Shown: positions 42,904 to 52,657 of the stretch, in pieces | Layout: every line of letters starts with the position of its first letter | Position numbering within the stretch: the first letter of the stretch is position 1 | NCBI GenBank assembly: GCA_964236695.1 | Contig: CAXSFU010000004.1 | Coordinates: 1 to 64,000 of the forward strand | From: CAXSEF01 sp964236695 | GTDB taxonomy: Bacteria > Pseudomonadota > Alphaproteobacteria > Acetobacterales > Acetobacteraceae | Reading direction: 5' to 3' | DNA: 64,000 bases | The notes under the pieces: model-generated | Databases searched by the model: none | Told to the model about the DNA's origin: nothing | What the model saw: the letters and a program-made list of their open reading frames with translations, nothing else | Position numbers and translations under genes: made by a program

Positions 42904-45041
42904 GCGCCCCCGACGAGACGCCCGGCCAGCTGCTCGGCAATCCCCCCGCCCGGCCGCGCGCCGGGGCGCCGGCCCTGTTCCGCCCCTGGCTGGCCAGCAC
43001 GCCCGGCCGCCGTGCGACCGTGGCGCTGCTGGCGCTGGCGGCGCTCGCGTTCCCGCTGCTGCACGGCAACGACGCCGACATCGACGCCGCCGCCAACGCC
43101 GGCTCCTACGCGGCGCTGGCGCTGGGATTGAACATCGTGGTCGGCATGGCCGGCCTGCTCGACCTCGGCTACGCGGCGTTCTTCGCGATCGGCGCCTACG
43201 CCTACGGCATCCTGTCCTCCTACCAGCTCTCCCCCGAGTGGACCCCGTTCTGGCAGCCGTTCGCCGGCCTCGGCCTGGTCGAGCACCTCGCCGGCGACGC
43301 GGACACGCCGGGCACGGTGCACTTCACCGTCTCGTTCTGGATCATGCTGCCGCTCTCCGCCGCGATCTCCGCGCTGTGCGGCATGGCGTTCGGCGCGCCC
43401 ACCCTGCGGCTGCGCGGCGACTACCTGGCGATCGTCACCCTGGGCTTCGGCGAGATCGTGCCGATCGTGGTGCGCAACACGCCGGGGCTGACCAACGGCG
43501 CCGCCGGCCTGAACGGCATCGCACCCCCGTCCCTGCTCGGCCACAGCTTCGGCGTCGACGCCCTGCCGTACTACTACGTCATGCTCGCCCTGGTCGGCGT
43601 CCTGATCTTCGCGAGCCTGCGCCTGCGCGACAGCCGGGTCGGGCGCGCCTGGATGGCGATCCGCGAGGACGAGACCGCGGCCGCCGCGATGGGCATCGAC
43701 ACCGTGCGCTTCAAGCTGCTCGCCTTCGCCATCGGCGCAGGCTTCGCCGGCGCCACCGGCACTTTCTTCGTCGCCAAGCTGCAGACCGCGACGCCGGAAA
43801 TGTTCGGCTACCCCGTCTCCGTGATGGTCCTGGTGATGGTCGTGCTCGGCGGCATGGGCAGCGTCTGGGGCGTCGTCCTCGGCGCCGTGTCGCTGCAGCT
43901 CCTGCAGTCCTGGCTGCTGCCCGACCTCACGGGATGGCTGCACGACGCCGGCCGCGCGCTGGGCAACGCGGCGATGCAGCGCGCCGACCTGGCGCAGGCC
44001 ACCGAGCTGATCTTCGGCGTCGTGCTCGTGACCATGATGCTGTTCCGACGCGACGGCCTGATCCCCGCCCAGCGCGCCGCCGCCGCGCTGACCTTCGCCC
44101 AGCAGCACGCCGACGTGTCGCGCCCCGGCGCCACCCAGGAGGGCTTTGCCACGCTCGGCGGCTTCTCCACGCCGCGCGGCGCGTCGAACCAGGAGGGCGC
44201 CGCGTACGGCGCCGCGCATCCCCGTCCCCTGCTGGAGGTGCGTGGCCTGACGGTGCGCTACGGCGGCCTGGTGGCCCTCGACGCCGTCGACCTCGTGGTG
44301 CCCGAGGGCGGCGTGGTCGCGGTGATCGGCCCCAACGGCTCGGGCAAGTCCACCCTGTTCAACGCGATCACCGGCCTCGCCCGCGCGCAGGGCGGCTCCA
44401 TCCTGTTCGACGGCGCGGAAATCCGCGGGCTGCGGCCGGACCGCATCCTGGCCCGCGGCCTGGCCCGCACCTTCCAGAATATCCGCCTGTTCCCCACGCT
44501 GAGCGTGCTCGACAACGTCCTCGTCGGCGCCCACGCCCGCCTGCGCGCCGGCCCGCTGCGCGCCGTGCTCCGCCCGCCCGCCACCCGACGCGAGGAGGCC
44601 GCCGCCCGCACCCGCGCCACCGACATCGTCGCCTGCTTCGGCAACCGCCTGCTGCCCCGCCTCGCGCAGAACGTCGGCGGCCTGTCCTACGCCAACCGCC
44701 GCCGCGTCGAGATCGCCCGCGCCCTGGCGTCCGGCCCCCGCCTGCTCCTCCTCGACGAGCCGACCGCCGGCATGAACCCCGCCGAGACCCTGGAGCTGGC
44801 CGAGCAGATCCGCGCCCTGCACCAGTCGGGCCTGACGATCCTGGTGATCGAGCACAAGCTCGACGTCGTGGTCCGCCTCGCCGACACCGTGATCGTGCTC
44901 GACCATGGCGTGAAGCTCACCGAAGGGCCACCGGCAGTGGTGCGCCGCGACGAGCGGGTGCTGAGCGCCTATCTCGGGCGCGGGGCGCGGGAAGCAGGGC
45001 CAGAGGCTCTGCCTCTGGACTCCGCTCAAGGCTCGCCTTGA
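42900..45041 (+). CDS. livM-livG: Fused LivM permease and LivG ATPase
   Basis: 713 residues from a GTG overlapping livH. Residues about 1-400 are the LivM permease (LNIVVGMAGLLDLGYAAFFA, EIVPIVVRNTPGLTNGAAG, GRAWMAIREDETAAAAMGID). A linker of about 45 residues (SRPGATQEGFATLGGFSTP) leads to the LivG ATPase from about 443: Walker A GPNGSGKST, Q-loop TFQNIRLFP, a LivG-type signature (LSYANRRRVEIARAL), Walker B LLLLDEPTAGMNP and the H-loop VIEHKLDVV. The last 16 codons and the stop come from repeat copy 13 (tail EALPLDSAQGSP). LivM and LivG are usually separate proteins. Confidence 0.93.
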   Translation: MSAPDETPGQLLGNPPARPRAGAPALFRPWLASTPGRRATVALLALAALAFPLLHGNDADIDAAANAGSYAALALGLNIVVGMAGLLDLGYAAFFAIGAYAYGILSSYQLSPEWTPFWQPFAGLGLVEHLAGDADTPGTVHFTVSFWIMLPLSAAISALCGMAFGAPTLRLRGDYLAIVTLGFGEIVPIVVRNTPGLTNGAAGLNGIAPPSLLGHSFGVDALPYYYVMLALVGVLIFASLRLRDSRVGRAWMAIREDETAAAAMGIDTVRFKLLAFAIGAGFAGATGTFFVAKLQTATPEMFGYPVSVMVLVMVVLGGMGSVWGVVLGAVSLQLLQSWLLPDLTGWLHDAGRALGNAAMQRADLAQATELIFGVVLVTMMLFRRDGLIPAQRAAAALTFAQQHADVSRPGATQEGFATLGGFSTPRGASNQEGAAYGAAHPRPLLEVRGLTVRYGGLVALDAVDLVVPEGGVVAVIGPNGSGKSTLFNAITGLARAQGGSILFDGAEIRGLRPDRILARGLARTFQNIRLFPTLSVLDNVLVGAHARLRAGPLRAVLRPPATRREEAAARTRATDIVACFGNRLLPRLAQNVGGLSYANRRRVEIARALASGPRLLLLDEPTAGMNPAETLELAEQIRALHQSGLTILVIEHKLDVVVRLADTVIVLDHGVKLTEGPPAVVRRDERVLSAYLGRGAREAGPEALPLDSAQGSP

Positions 45042-45139
45042 GAATCCCCCTTGAAAGGCAGGCCCATCTCGTCTGCTGCTTGTCATGCCGGTCCAGGGGC
45101 GGCTCGCCCCTGGCGGGTCTGGGCAGAGCCCGGCCTTGC
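44993..45139. repeat. Family 1 palindromic repeat, copy 13 (overlaps livMG 3' end)
   Basis: GCAGGGCCAGAGGCTCTGCC at the left, CTCAAGGCTCGCCTTGAG in the middle, CCAGGGGCGGCTCGCCCCTGG and GGGCAGAGCCCGGCCTTGCC at the right. The first 49 bases are translated as the C-terminus of LivMG. Confidence 0.85.
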
Positions 45140-45216
45140 CTGCTGTTCGACCGCTGCCTTGCCGATGCCCGCGACCCGTGTCCACGATGCAGAGACACCT
45201 GGAAGCGAGGATCACC

Positions 45217-45459
45217 GTGCAGGGCGTCGTGAAGAAGTGGGGCAACAGCGCTGCAGTGCGCATCCCGGCCGCCGTGCTGGAGGCTGCCCAAGTGCGGCTG
45301 GACCAGCCCGTCGACGTGCGCGAGGAAGGCGGCCGCATCGTCATCGAGCCGCTCGCGCCGGCCCGCTACGACCTTGCGGCCCTGGTCGCCGGCATCACCG
45401 ACGACAACTGCCACGACCCATTCGACATGGACGAACCTATGGGCCGCGAACCCTGGTAG
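45217..45459 (+). CDS. mazE: MazE-type antitoxin (AbrB/SpoVT fold)
   Basis: 80 residues from GTG 45217, preceded by GAGG at good spacing; ATG 45187 would add ten residues. N-terminal swapped-hairpin DNA-binding domain: VVKKWGNSAAVRIPAAVLEA, then VDVREEGGRIVIEPL. The acidic C-terminus (DDNCHDPFDMDEPMG) should wrap and neutralise MazF. It probably represses its own operon. It sits with mazF between livMG and livF on the same strand. Confidence 0.9.
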   Translation: MQGVVKKWGNSAAVRIPAAVLEAAQVRLDQPVDVREEGGRIVIEPLAPARYDLAALVAGITDDNCHDPFDMDEPMGREPW

Positions 45460-45803
45460 CCGCTCCGAAGCACGCTCTGGGCTACGTCCCGGACGCCGGC
45501 GACATCGTCTGGCTCCAGTTCGACCCGCAGGCGGGCCACGAGCAGGCCGGTCACCGCCCCGCCCTGGTGCTCAGCCCGGCGAGCCACAGCGGGCGCGCCG
45601 GGATGATCGTCTGCTGCCCGACCACGACGCGGATCAAGGGCTGTCCGTTCGAGGTGGCGCTCGCCGGCACGCCGCCGAGCGTGGTGCTGGCCGACCAGGT
45701 GAAGAGCCAGGACTGGCGCGCCCGCAACGCCGTCCGCAAGGGCCGGATCAGCGCCACGGAGCTCGCCGAGGTGCGCGCCAAGCTGATCGCGCTGATCGCG
45801 TGA
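45453..45803 (+). CDS. mazF: MazF/PemK-type mRNA interferase toxin
   Basis: About 116 residues if read from CTG at 45453. MazF signature: YVPDAGDIVWLQFDPQAGHE, QAGHRPALVLSPASHSGRAG, VCCPTTTRIKGCPFEVAL and VLADQVKSQDWRARNA, in a normal-length domain. It cleaves single-stranded RNA. No ATG, GTG or TTG lies in frame near the conserved N-terminus; the nearest are far upstream inside mazE and the repeat. CTG at 45453 or 45477 is the best guess, overlapping the mazE stop. A weak start could keep toxin below antitoxin. Exact 5' end unresolved. Confidence 0.85.
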   Translation: MVAAPKHALGYVPDAGDIVWLQFDPQAGHEQAGHRPALVLSPASHSGRAGMIVCCPTTTRIKGCPFEVALAGTPPSVVLADQVKSQDWRARNAVRKGRISATELAEVRAKLIALIA

Positions 45804-45855
45804 CCGACGATCAAGGGCGGGCCGGCTCTGCCCGCCTCACAGCGAGGACGCCCCC

Positions 45856-46578
<723 letters not shown>

Positions 46579-46582
46579 GAAA

Positions 46583-46706
46583 CGGCCGGGAGCCCTGCCC
46601 CTGGAAACCCCGCCCCGGGCCGGCGCCACCTCTCGTCCTTGCTTGTGTGCGCCGGTCCAGGGGCGCTGCCCCTGGCGGGTCCAGGGCAGAGCCCTGGCCC
46701 TGCTTC
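46583..46706. repeat. Family 1 repeat, copy 14 (left half worn)
   Basis: Left half degenerate (GGCCGGGAGCCCTGCCCCTGG), right half intact: CCAGGGGCGCTGCCCCTGG then GGGTCCAGGGCAGAGCCCTGGCCCTGCTTCC. It lies between livF and the MOSC gene. Confidence 0.78.
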
Positions 46707-46728
46707 CTTCCGCCCAAGGACGCCCCCA

Positions 46729-47502
46729 ATGCCCCACGTCGTCGACCTGCACCGCTACCCGGTCAAGGGCCTGTCCCCCGAGCCGCTGCCCTTCCTGGAC
46801 CTGACCCGCGACGGCGGCCTCGCCCACGACCGCGCCTACGCCCTCGCCCTGGGCACCACGGCGTTCGACGAGGCGCACCCCGTCCCGCTCGACAAGGGCT
46901 TCTTCCTGATGCTGCGCACCAACGAGGGCCTGGCCGGGCTGTGCACCCGGCTCGACCCCGCGACCCACGTGCTCGACGTGTCGCGCGACGGCACCGCCCT
47001 GCTGCGCGCCGACCTGTCCACGCCCGAGGGGCGCGAGACGGCCGGCGCGTTCTTCACCGCCTTCGCGGGCCCTGCGGCAAAGGGCGAGATCCGCGTGGTC
47101 CGCGCCCCCGGCCACAAGTTCACCGACGTCAGCAAGCTGTCGCCGGCGATGATGCGCGCGGTGTCCGTCATCAACCTGGCCACCGTGCGCGCCCTGTCGG
47201 GGGCCGTGGGCACCGCGCTGCACCCGCTGCGCTTCCGCGCCAACATCGCGCTCGACGGCGCGGACGCGGGCGAGGAGCTGGGCTGGGTCGGGCGCGAGGT
47301 CCGCATCGGCACGCTCCGGCTGCGCTGCGCCAAGCGCACGGTCCGCTGCGCCGCGATCGACGTGAACCCCCTCACCGCTGAGCGCGACACCCGGCTGCCG
47401 AAGGCGATCGTGGAGGCGTTCGGCCACCCGGACCTGGGCGTCTACCTGGAGGTCGTGGAGGACGGGCGGATTGCGGTGGGCGATGCGGTGAGCGTGGCGT
47501 AG
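46729..47502 (+). CDS. MOSC domain-containing protein
   Basis: 257 residues from the ATG preceded by AAGGA. Residues 1-75 form the MOSC N-terminal beta-barrel (VDLHRYPVKGLSPEPLPFL, GLAHDRAYALALG), followed by the C-terminal MOSC domain that binds molybdenum cofactor in related reductases (FRANIALDGADAGEELGWVG; LRLRCAKRTVRCAAIDVNPL with the conserved Cys). It probably handles sulfur or molybdenum chemistry as in mARC-type or YiiM-like proteins. Partner unknown. Confidence 0.9.
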   Translation: MPHVVDLHRYPVKGLSPEPLPFLDLTRDGGLAHDRAYALALGTTAFDEAHPVPLDKGFFLMLRTNEGLAGLCTRLDPATHVLDVSRDGTALLRADLSTPEGRETAGAFFTAFAGPAAKGEIRVVRAPGHKFTDVSKLSPAMMRAVSVINLATVRALSGAVGTALHPLRFRANIALDGADAGEELGWVGREVRIGTLRLRCAKRTVRCAAIDVNPLTAERDTRLPKAIVEAFGHPDLGVYLEVVEDGRIAVGDAVSVA

Positions 47503-47504
47503 CA

Positions 47505-47627
47505 AGCAAGGCCGGGCTCTGCCCAGACCCGCAAAGGGTCCGAGGACCCTTTGATCCCATGACTTAAGTCAAGGATTCTCAAGGCTCGCCTTGAGCGGGG
47601 TCCAGGGGCAGGGCCCTGGCCTTGCTT
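47505..47627. repeat. Family 1 palindromic repeat, copy 15
   Basis: GCAAGGCCGGGCTCTGCCC to CCCTGGCCTTGCTTC, with hairpins CAAAGGGTCCGAGGACCCTTTG and CTCAAGGCTCGCCTTGAG, and the centre CATGACTTAAGTCA. It follows the MOSC gene at once. Confidence 0.85.
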
Positions 47628-47958
47628 CACGCCCCAATCACGTCCGCTGCGTTCCGATCTGCGCGATCGTGGTCTCCATCACGTCCCCCGACCTGGGACG
47701 GGTGGGCTTCGACTGGCGCCGCCCGGCGTGGCGCGGAAGCCGCCGTCCCCGCGTGCACGGGCCCGCAAATCCGCCGTGGCAACGATCGCCGGCGCCCGGC
47801 ACCACCGCGCAACGGCCGGTGGCCGCGAGGCAGGGATTGCTGCTATTTCACCCCCCGTCCCCTGCGTCTCGACTATCACTGCAGCGCAACGCGAGGTCCG
47901 TCCCGACGATGCCGAGCATCCGCCCCGCAGCCCGACGCCGCCCGGTATCGCCGCGCGC
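47628..47958. other. Leader region of the RND permease gene, no gene seen
   Basis: 330 bp without a convincing gene, repeat or hairpin. It presumably holds the promoter of the RND efflux pair; no motif was picked out. Confidence 0.4.
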
Positions 47959-50900
47959 ATGAACGCCGTCGTCGTGGTCGCGCTGAAGCGGCCCTACACC
48001 TTCGTCGTGCTGTCGATCATGATCCTGCTGTTCGGCGGGCTCGCGGTGTTGCGCACGCCGACCGACGTGTTCCCCAACATCGGCATCCCCGTGGTCTCGG
48101 TGGTCTGGACGTACACCGGGCTCACCCCCGAGGACATGTCGGGCCGCATCGTTTACTACTACGAGCGCTCGCTGACCGCGACGGTGGACAACATCGAGCA
48201 CATCGAGAGCACGTCGCTGTACGGCCGCGGCATCGTCAAGATCTTCTTCCAGCCCGGCACCGACGTCGCCGTCGCCCAGGCGCAGATCACGGCGGCCTCG
48301 CAGAGCGTGCTCAAGCAGATGCCCACGGGCGTCACCCCGCCACAGGTGCTCATCTACAACGCCTCCTCGGTGCCGGTGCTGTCGCTGCAGATCGCGGGCG
48401 CGGGGATGACCGGCTCGCAGCTGTTCGACATCGCGACCAACCTGATCCGCCCCGCCCTGGTCTCGGTGAAGGGTGCGGCGATCCCGTTCCCGTACGGCGG
48501 CAACACCTCCAACGTCGAGGTCGACCTCGACCAGCAGAAGCTGCTCGCCCACAACCTGTCGTCCGCCGACGTGGCGCGCGCGCTGGGCACGCAGAACATC
48601 GTGCTGCCGGCGGGCGACCAGAAGATCGGCGCGCTCGACTACCTGGTCGAGACCAACGCCTCGCCGCTGCAGCTCGAGAGCTTCAACGCCCTGCCGATCA
48701 AGCAGGTCGGCGGCGCCACCATCACGCTCGGCCAGGTCGCCCACGTCTACCTGGGCACCCAGCCGCTCACCAACATCGTGCTCGTCAAGGGCCTGCAGTC
48801 GGTGCTGCTGCAGGTCATCAAGACCGGCAACGCCTCCACGCTGGCCGTCGTGGAGGGCATCAAGGCCAAGATCCCCGCCGTCGAGAAGACGCTGCCGGCG
48901 GGCGTGACCATCACGCCACTCAACGACGTCTCCGGCTTCGTGCGCTCCTCGGTCGAGAACGTGGTGGAGGAGATGCTGACCGCCGCCGTGCTCACCGGGC
49001 TGACCGTGCTGCTGTTCCTCGGCTCGTGGCGCTCGACGCTGATCGTGGCGACCTCGATCCCGCTGTCGATCCTGTGCTCGATCCTGGCGCTGTCCTGGCT
49101 CGGGCAGACCATCAACGTGATGACGCTCGGCGGCCTGGCGCTCGCGGTCGGCATCCTGGTCGACGACGCGACCGTGATGATCGAGAACATCGACGCCCAC
49201 CTCGAGGACGGCTCGGAGCTGGAGCCCGCGATCATCGACGCGGCCAACCAGATCGTGGTGCCGACCTTCGTGTCCACCCTGTGCATCTGCATCGTCTGGC
49301 TGCCGCTGTTCCAGCTCTCCGGCGTGGCGGGCTATCTGTTCCTGCCGCTGGCGGAGGCGATCATCTTCGCGATGATCGCCTCCTTCGTCCTCAGCCGCAC
49401 CCTGGTGCCGACGATGGCCGCCTTCCTGCTGCCCGCCCAGGTCGCGGCCCGCCACGCCGAGGCCGAGGCCGCGCAGGACGGCGGCACGCCCCGCCGCGCA
49501 GGCCCGTTCCGGCGGTTCCAGCGCGGCTTCGAGAGCCGCTTCTCCCGCTTCCGCGAGGGCTACCGCGACCTGCTGTCGGGCGCGGTCGAGCGACGCGGCC
49601 GCTTCATCCTCGGCTTCACCGCGGCGACACTCGCCTCGCTGCTGCTGGTCCTGCCGCTGGGGCGCGACTTCTTCCCCGGAATCGACTCCGGCGAGATCGA
49701 CATGCACATGAGGGCGCCGATCGGCACACGCATCGAGGAGGCCGGCAAGATCGCGGTGCTGGTCAACGCGGCGATCGAGCGCCTGCTGCCCGGCCAGGTG
49801 CGCAACGTCATCGACAACTGCGGCCTGCCGATCAGCTCGATCAACCAGGCCTACAACTCCTCCGGCACCATCGGGCCGCAGGACTGCGACATCACCATCA
49901 GCCTGACGCAGGCGGCCGCCCCAGTGCAGCGCTTCCAGGCCACGCTGCGCCACGGCCTGCCGGGGCTGTTCCCGGGCAGCCAGTTCACCTTCCTGCCCGG
50001 CGACATCACCGCGAAGATCCTCAACTTCGGCCTGCCGGCGCCCATCGACGTGCAGGTCAGCGGGCGCGACCAGGCGGCCACCATGGCGTTCGCCCAGAAG
50101 CTCGCGGCCAGGCTGCGCCGTATCCCCGGCATCGCCGACCCGATCGTCGAGCAGGCGATGGACCAGCCGACGCTGCGCATCGCCTCCGCGCGCACCTTCG
50201 CGCTCGGCACCGGGCTGACGGAGAACGACATCGCCGGCAACGCGCTGTCCACCCTGTCCGGCTCCGGGCAGGTGGCGCCGACCTACTGGCTCGACACCAA
50301 GACCGGGGTGTCGCGCCTGGTGAACCTGCAGACGCCGCAATCCCAGCTCACCACGCTGGGCGACCTGGAGACGGTGCCGATCGACCGCGGCGACGGCAAC
50401 CCGTCCGGAACGCCGCCCCAGCTGCTCGGCGCACTGAGCCGGATCACCCAGACCGGCTCGCCGCTGTCGGTGTCGCACCACTCCATCCTGCCGGTGGTCG
50501 ACATCTACGCCGGCAACGCCGGGCGCGACCTCGGCGCCGTCAACGACGCGGTGGTGGCCGAGATCGACCGCATGCGCCCCGAGCTGCCGCACGGTGCCTC
50601 CATCGCGCTGCACGGTCAGGCCGAGACCATGGGCAGCGCCTACCGCCAGTTGATCGGCGGCCTGGCCCTCGCGGTGGCGCTCGTCTACCTGGTGATCGTG
50701 GTGAACTTCCAGTCCTGGCTCGACCCGTTCATCATCGTCACCGCCCTGCCCGGCGCGCTCGCCGGCATCGTGTGGAGCCTGTTCCTGACGCACACCACGC
50801 TGTCGGTGCCCGCACTCACCGGGGCGATCATGTGCATGGGCACCGCGACCGCCAACTCGATCCTGGTGGTCTCCTTCGCCCGCGAGCGCCTGACGGAGCA

Positions 50901-51186
50901 CGGCGACGCGATCCGCGCGGCGGTGGAGGCCGGCTTCGGCCGGCTGCGCCCGGTGCTGATGACCGCGCTCGCGATGATGATCGGCATGCTGCCGATGTCG
51001 GTGTCGAACACCCAGAACGCCCCGCTCGGCCGCGCCGTGGTCGGCGGGCTGCTGGTGGCGACCTTCGCCACGCTGATGTTCGTGCCCTGCGTGTTCGCCC
51101 TGGTGCACGGCGGGCGCCGCAGGCCCGCCCCGGCGCGCGCGGAGCCGGCGCATGACGCGCCGTACGCGATGACCCACGCCCGATGA
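47959..51186 (+). CDS. RND efflux transporter inner-membrane permease
   Basis: 1075 residues from MNAVVVVALKRPYTFVVLSI; the upstream in-frame extension has no similarity. A proton-driven RND pump with 12 helices and two large periplasmic loops. The TM4 proton-relay pair is in GLALAVGILVDDATVMIEN. Other marks are TPTDVFPNIGIPVVSVVWTY, GTDVAVAQAQITAASQSVL and, in the second half, LVYLVIVVNFQSWLDPFIIV. It has an unusually long loop after TM6 (residues about 490-560, Arg/Ala rich). The substrate is unknown. The adaptor gene follows after a repeat; no outer-membrane factor is present. Confidence 0.95.
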   Translation: MNAVVVVALKRPYTFVVLSIMILLFGGLAVLRTPTDVFPNIGIPVVSVVWTYTGLTPEDMSGRIVYYYERSLTATVDNIEHIESTSLYGRGIVKIFFQPGTDVAVAQAQITAASQSVLKQMPTGVTPPQVLIYNASSVPVLSLQIAGAGMTGSQLFDIATNLIRPALVSVKGAAIPFPYGGNTSNVEVDLDQQKLLAHNLSSADVARALGTQNIVLPAGDQKIGALDYLVETNASPLQLESFNALPIKQVGGATITLGQVAHVYLGTQPLTNIVLVKGLQSVLLQVIKTGNASTLAVVEGIKAKIPAVEKTLPAGVTITPLNDVSGFVRSSVENVVEEMLTAAVLTGLTVLLFLGSWRSTLIVATSIPLSILCSILALSWLGQTINVMTLGGLALAVGILVDDATVMIENIDAHLEDGSELEPAIIDAANQIVVPTFVSTLCICIVWLPLFQLSGVAGYLFLPLAEAIIFAMIASFVLSRTLVPTMAAFLLPAQVAARHAEAEAAQDGGTPRRAGPFRRFQRGFESRFSRFREGYRDLLSGAVERRGRFILGFTAATLASLLLVLPLGRDFFPGIDSGEIDMHMRAPIGTRIEEAGKIAVLVNAAIERLLPGQVRNVIDNCGLPISSINQAYNSSGTIGPQDCDITISLTQAAAPVQRFQATLRHGLPGLFPGSQFTFLPGDITAKILNFGLPAPIDVQVSGRDQAATMAFAQKLAARLRRIPGIADPIVEQAMDQPTLRIASARTFALGTGLTENDIAGNALSTLSGSGQVAPTYWLDTKTGVSRLVNLQTPQSQLTTLGDLETVPIDRGDGNPSGTPPQLLGALSRITQTGSPLSVSHHSILPVVDIYAGNAGRDLGAVNDAVVAEIDRMRPELPHGASIALHGQAETMGSAYRQLIGGLALAVALVYLVIVVNFQSWLDPFIIVTALPGALAGIVWSLFLTHTTLSVPALTGAIMCMGTATANSILVVSFARERLTEHGDAIRAAVEAGFGRLRPVLMTALAMMIGMLPMSVSNTQNAPLGRAVVGGLLVATFATLMFVPCVFALVHGGRRRPAPARAEPAHDAPYAMTHAR

Positions 51187-51204
51187 GCGCGCGCCGGAAG
51201 GAGG

Positions 51205-51396
51205 AAAGCCTGGACTCTGCCCAGACCCGCCAGGCGAAGGTGGCCAAAGGTTCCGACGATCCGCCTGGATCGTCGGAAAGGCCACCGGAGGGAACCGCCC
51301 CTGGACCGGCACCCCCGGAGTTCCCGGCCGCGCCGTCTGGACTCCAGGGACGCCGGGGTCCGGGGGGCGGCCTCGCCCCCCGGCCTTGCCTTGCCT
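51205..51396. repeat. Family 1 repeat, copy 16, with extra hairpin module
   Basis: Variant of about 190 bp that includes a module of about 100 bp (51208-51305) with hairpin CGACGATCC-GCCTGG-ATCGTCGG-like arms. The same module recurs in the same orientation at 52667-52765, on the other side of the adaptor gene. It lies between the permease and adaptor genes. Confidence 0.78.
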
Positions 51397-51418
51397 TCCT
51401 GCCGCAGGACTTGGCCCA

Positions 51419-52624
51419 ATGAGACGCACCATCCTCGCCCTGCTTGTCCTCGCGGTGGCCGCCGGTGGTCTGGTGGCCTGGGGCCTGTGGAGCCGCAGCG
51501 CCGCGCTCGCCGCCCTCAAGGCCACGGCGGACGACGAATCCGTGCCGCGTGTCGAGCTGATCTCGCCGCAGCGCGGCCCGGCGACGCGCAGCCTCGACCT
51601 GCCCGGCAACATCAACGCCTGGTACGAGGCGCCGATCTACGCCCAGGTCGCCGGCTACGTGAGGAGCTGGGACAAGGACATCGGCGCCACGGTGCGCAAG
51701 GGCGAGCTGCTCGCCACCATCGACGCGCCGGCGCTCGACGAGCAGCTCGGCACCGCGCAGGCCAACCTTGCCGTCGCCGACGCCCGCTCGAAGCTGGCCG
51801 ACGTGACGGCAAAGCGCTGGAAGTCGCTGGCCGGCACCCAGGCGGTGGCGCAGCAGGACATCGACGTGCAGGTCGCAGGCGCCGTCGCTCAGCAGGCGCA
51901 GGTGCAGGCCGCGCGCCACGAGGTCGGGCGCTATCAGGCGCTGGAAGCGTTCAAGCGAATCGTGGCGCCGTTCGACGGCGTGGTCACCTCGCGGCGCACC
52001 GACGTCGGCAGCTACGTTAATGCCGCCGGCGGCGACGCGGGCGCGCCGGCCGCCGCGTCGGAGCTGTTCACGGTCGCCGACATCCACCGCCTGCGCCTGT
52101 TCGTCTCCGTGCCCGAGGACTACGCCGACGTGCTCAAGCCGGGCCTGACCGCGACGCTGCGGCTGCCGCAGTTCCCCAACCGCACCTTCCAGGCGCGCTA
52201 CGAGACCACCGCCGGAGCGTTCAGCCCGCAGTCGCGCAGTGTCACGACCGAGCTGACGGTGGACAACCCCGACCACGCGATCTGGCCCGGCACCTTCGCC
52301 AACGTGCACTTCACCGTGCCCTCCGACACCGCTGTGCTGATCGTGCCGGAGCAGGCGCTGCTGTTCCGCGCCCAGGGCATGCAGGTCGCCCTGGTGGACG
52401 CGCAGAACCGGGTGCACCTGCAGAATGTGACGCTCGGCCTCAACCTCGGCCGCAACGTCCAGGTGACGGGCGGGCTCAAGCCAGAGGACCGGCTGGTCAA
52501 CGACCCGTCGGCCGGCCTGCTGGAGGGCGAGACGGTGCAGGTGTCGCAGCCGGCGATGGGCTACGCAGCCGAACCGGAGCCCGCGAAGCAGCCCGCGGCC
52601 AACGAGGAGGCCGACGTTCGCTGA
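51419..52624 (+). CDS. RND efflux periplasmic adaptor subunit
   Basis: 401 residues from MRRTILALLVLAVAAGG, an uncleaved or lipid-free membrane anchor. MFP/HlyD-type adaptor: lipoyl-like half motifs EAPIYAQVAGYVRSWDKDIG and ATVRKGELLATIDAPALDEQ, a coiled-coil hairpin (about 110-180), the second half lipoyl FDGVVTSRRTDVGSYV and beta-barrel DYADVLKPGLTATLRLPQFP. It links the permease at 47959 to an outer-membrane channel encoded elsewhere. The order permease then adaptor is the reverse of the common one. Direct repeat modules flank the gene. Confidence 0.94.
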   Translation: MRRTILALLVLAVAAGGLVAWGLWSRSAALAALKATADDESVPRVELISPQRGPATRSLDLPGNINAWYEAPIYAQVAGYVRSWDKDIGATVRKGELLATIDAPALDEQLGTAQANLAVADARSKLADVTAKRWKSLAGTQAVAQQDIDVQVAGAVAQQAQVQAARHEVGRYQALEAFKRIVAPFDGVVTSRRTDVGSYVNAAGGDAGAPAAASELFTVADIHRLRLFVSVPEDYADVLKPGLTATLRLPQFPNRTFQARYETTAGAFSPQSRSVTTELTVDNPDHAIWPGTFANVHFTVPSDTAVLIVPEQALLFRAQGMQVALVDAQNRVHLQNVTLGLNLGRNVQVTGGLKPEDRLVNDPSAGLLEGETVQVSQPAMGYAAEPEPAKQPAANEEADVR

Positions 52625-52657
52625 CCGCTAGGCCGCAGTCGGGCCGGGCTTGTCGAA

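Noticed and set aside
45051..45452. A mazF frame extended upstream by about 130 residues.
   Set aside because: It runs through the repeat and mazE in another frame with no similarity; the MazF domain starts near 45480.
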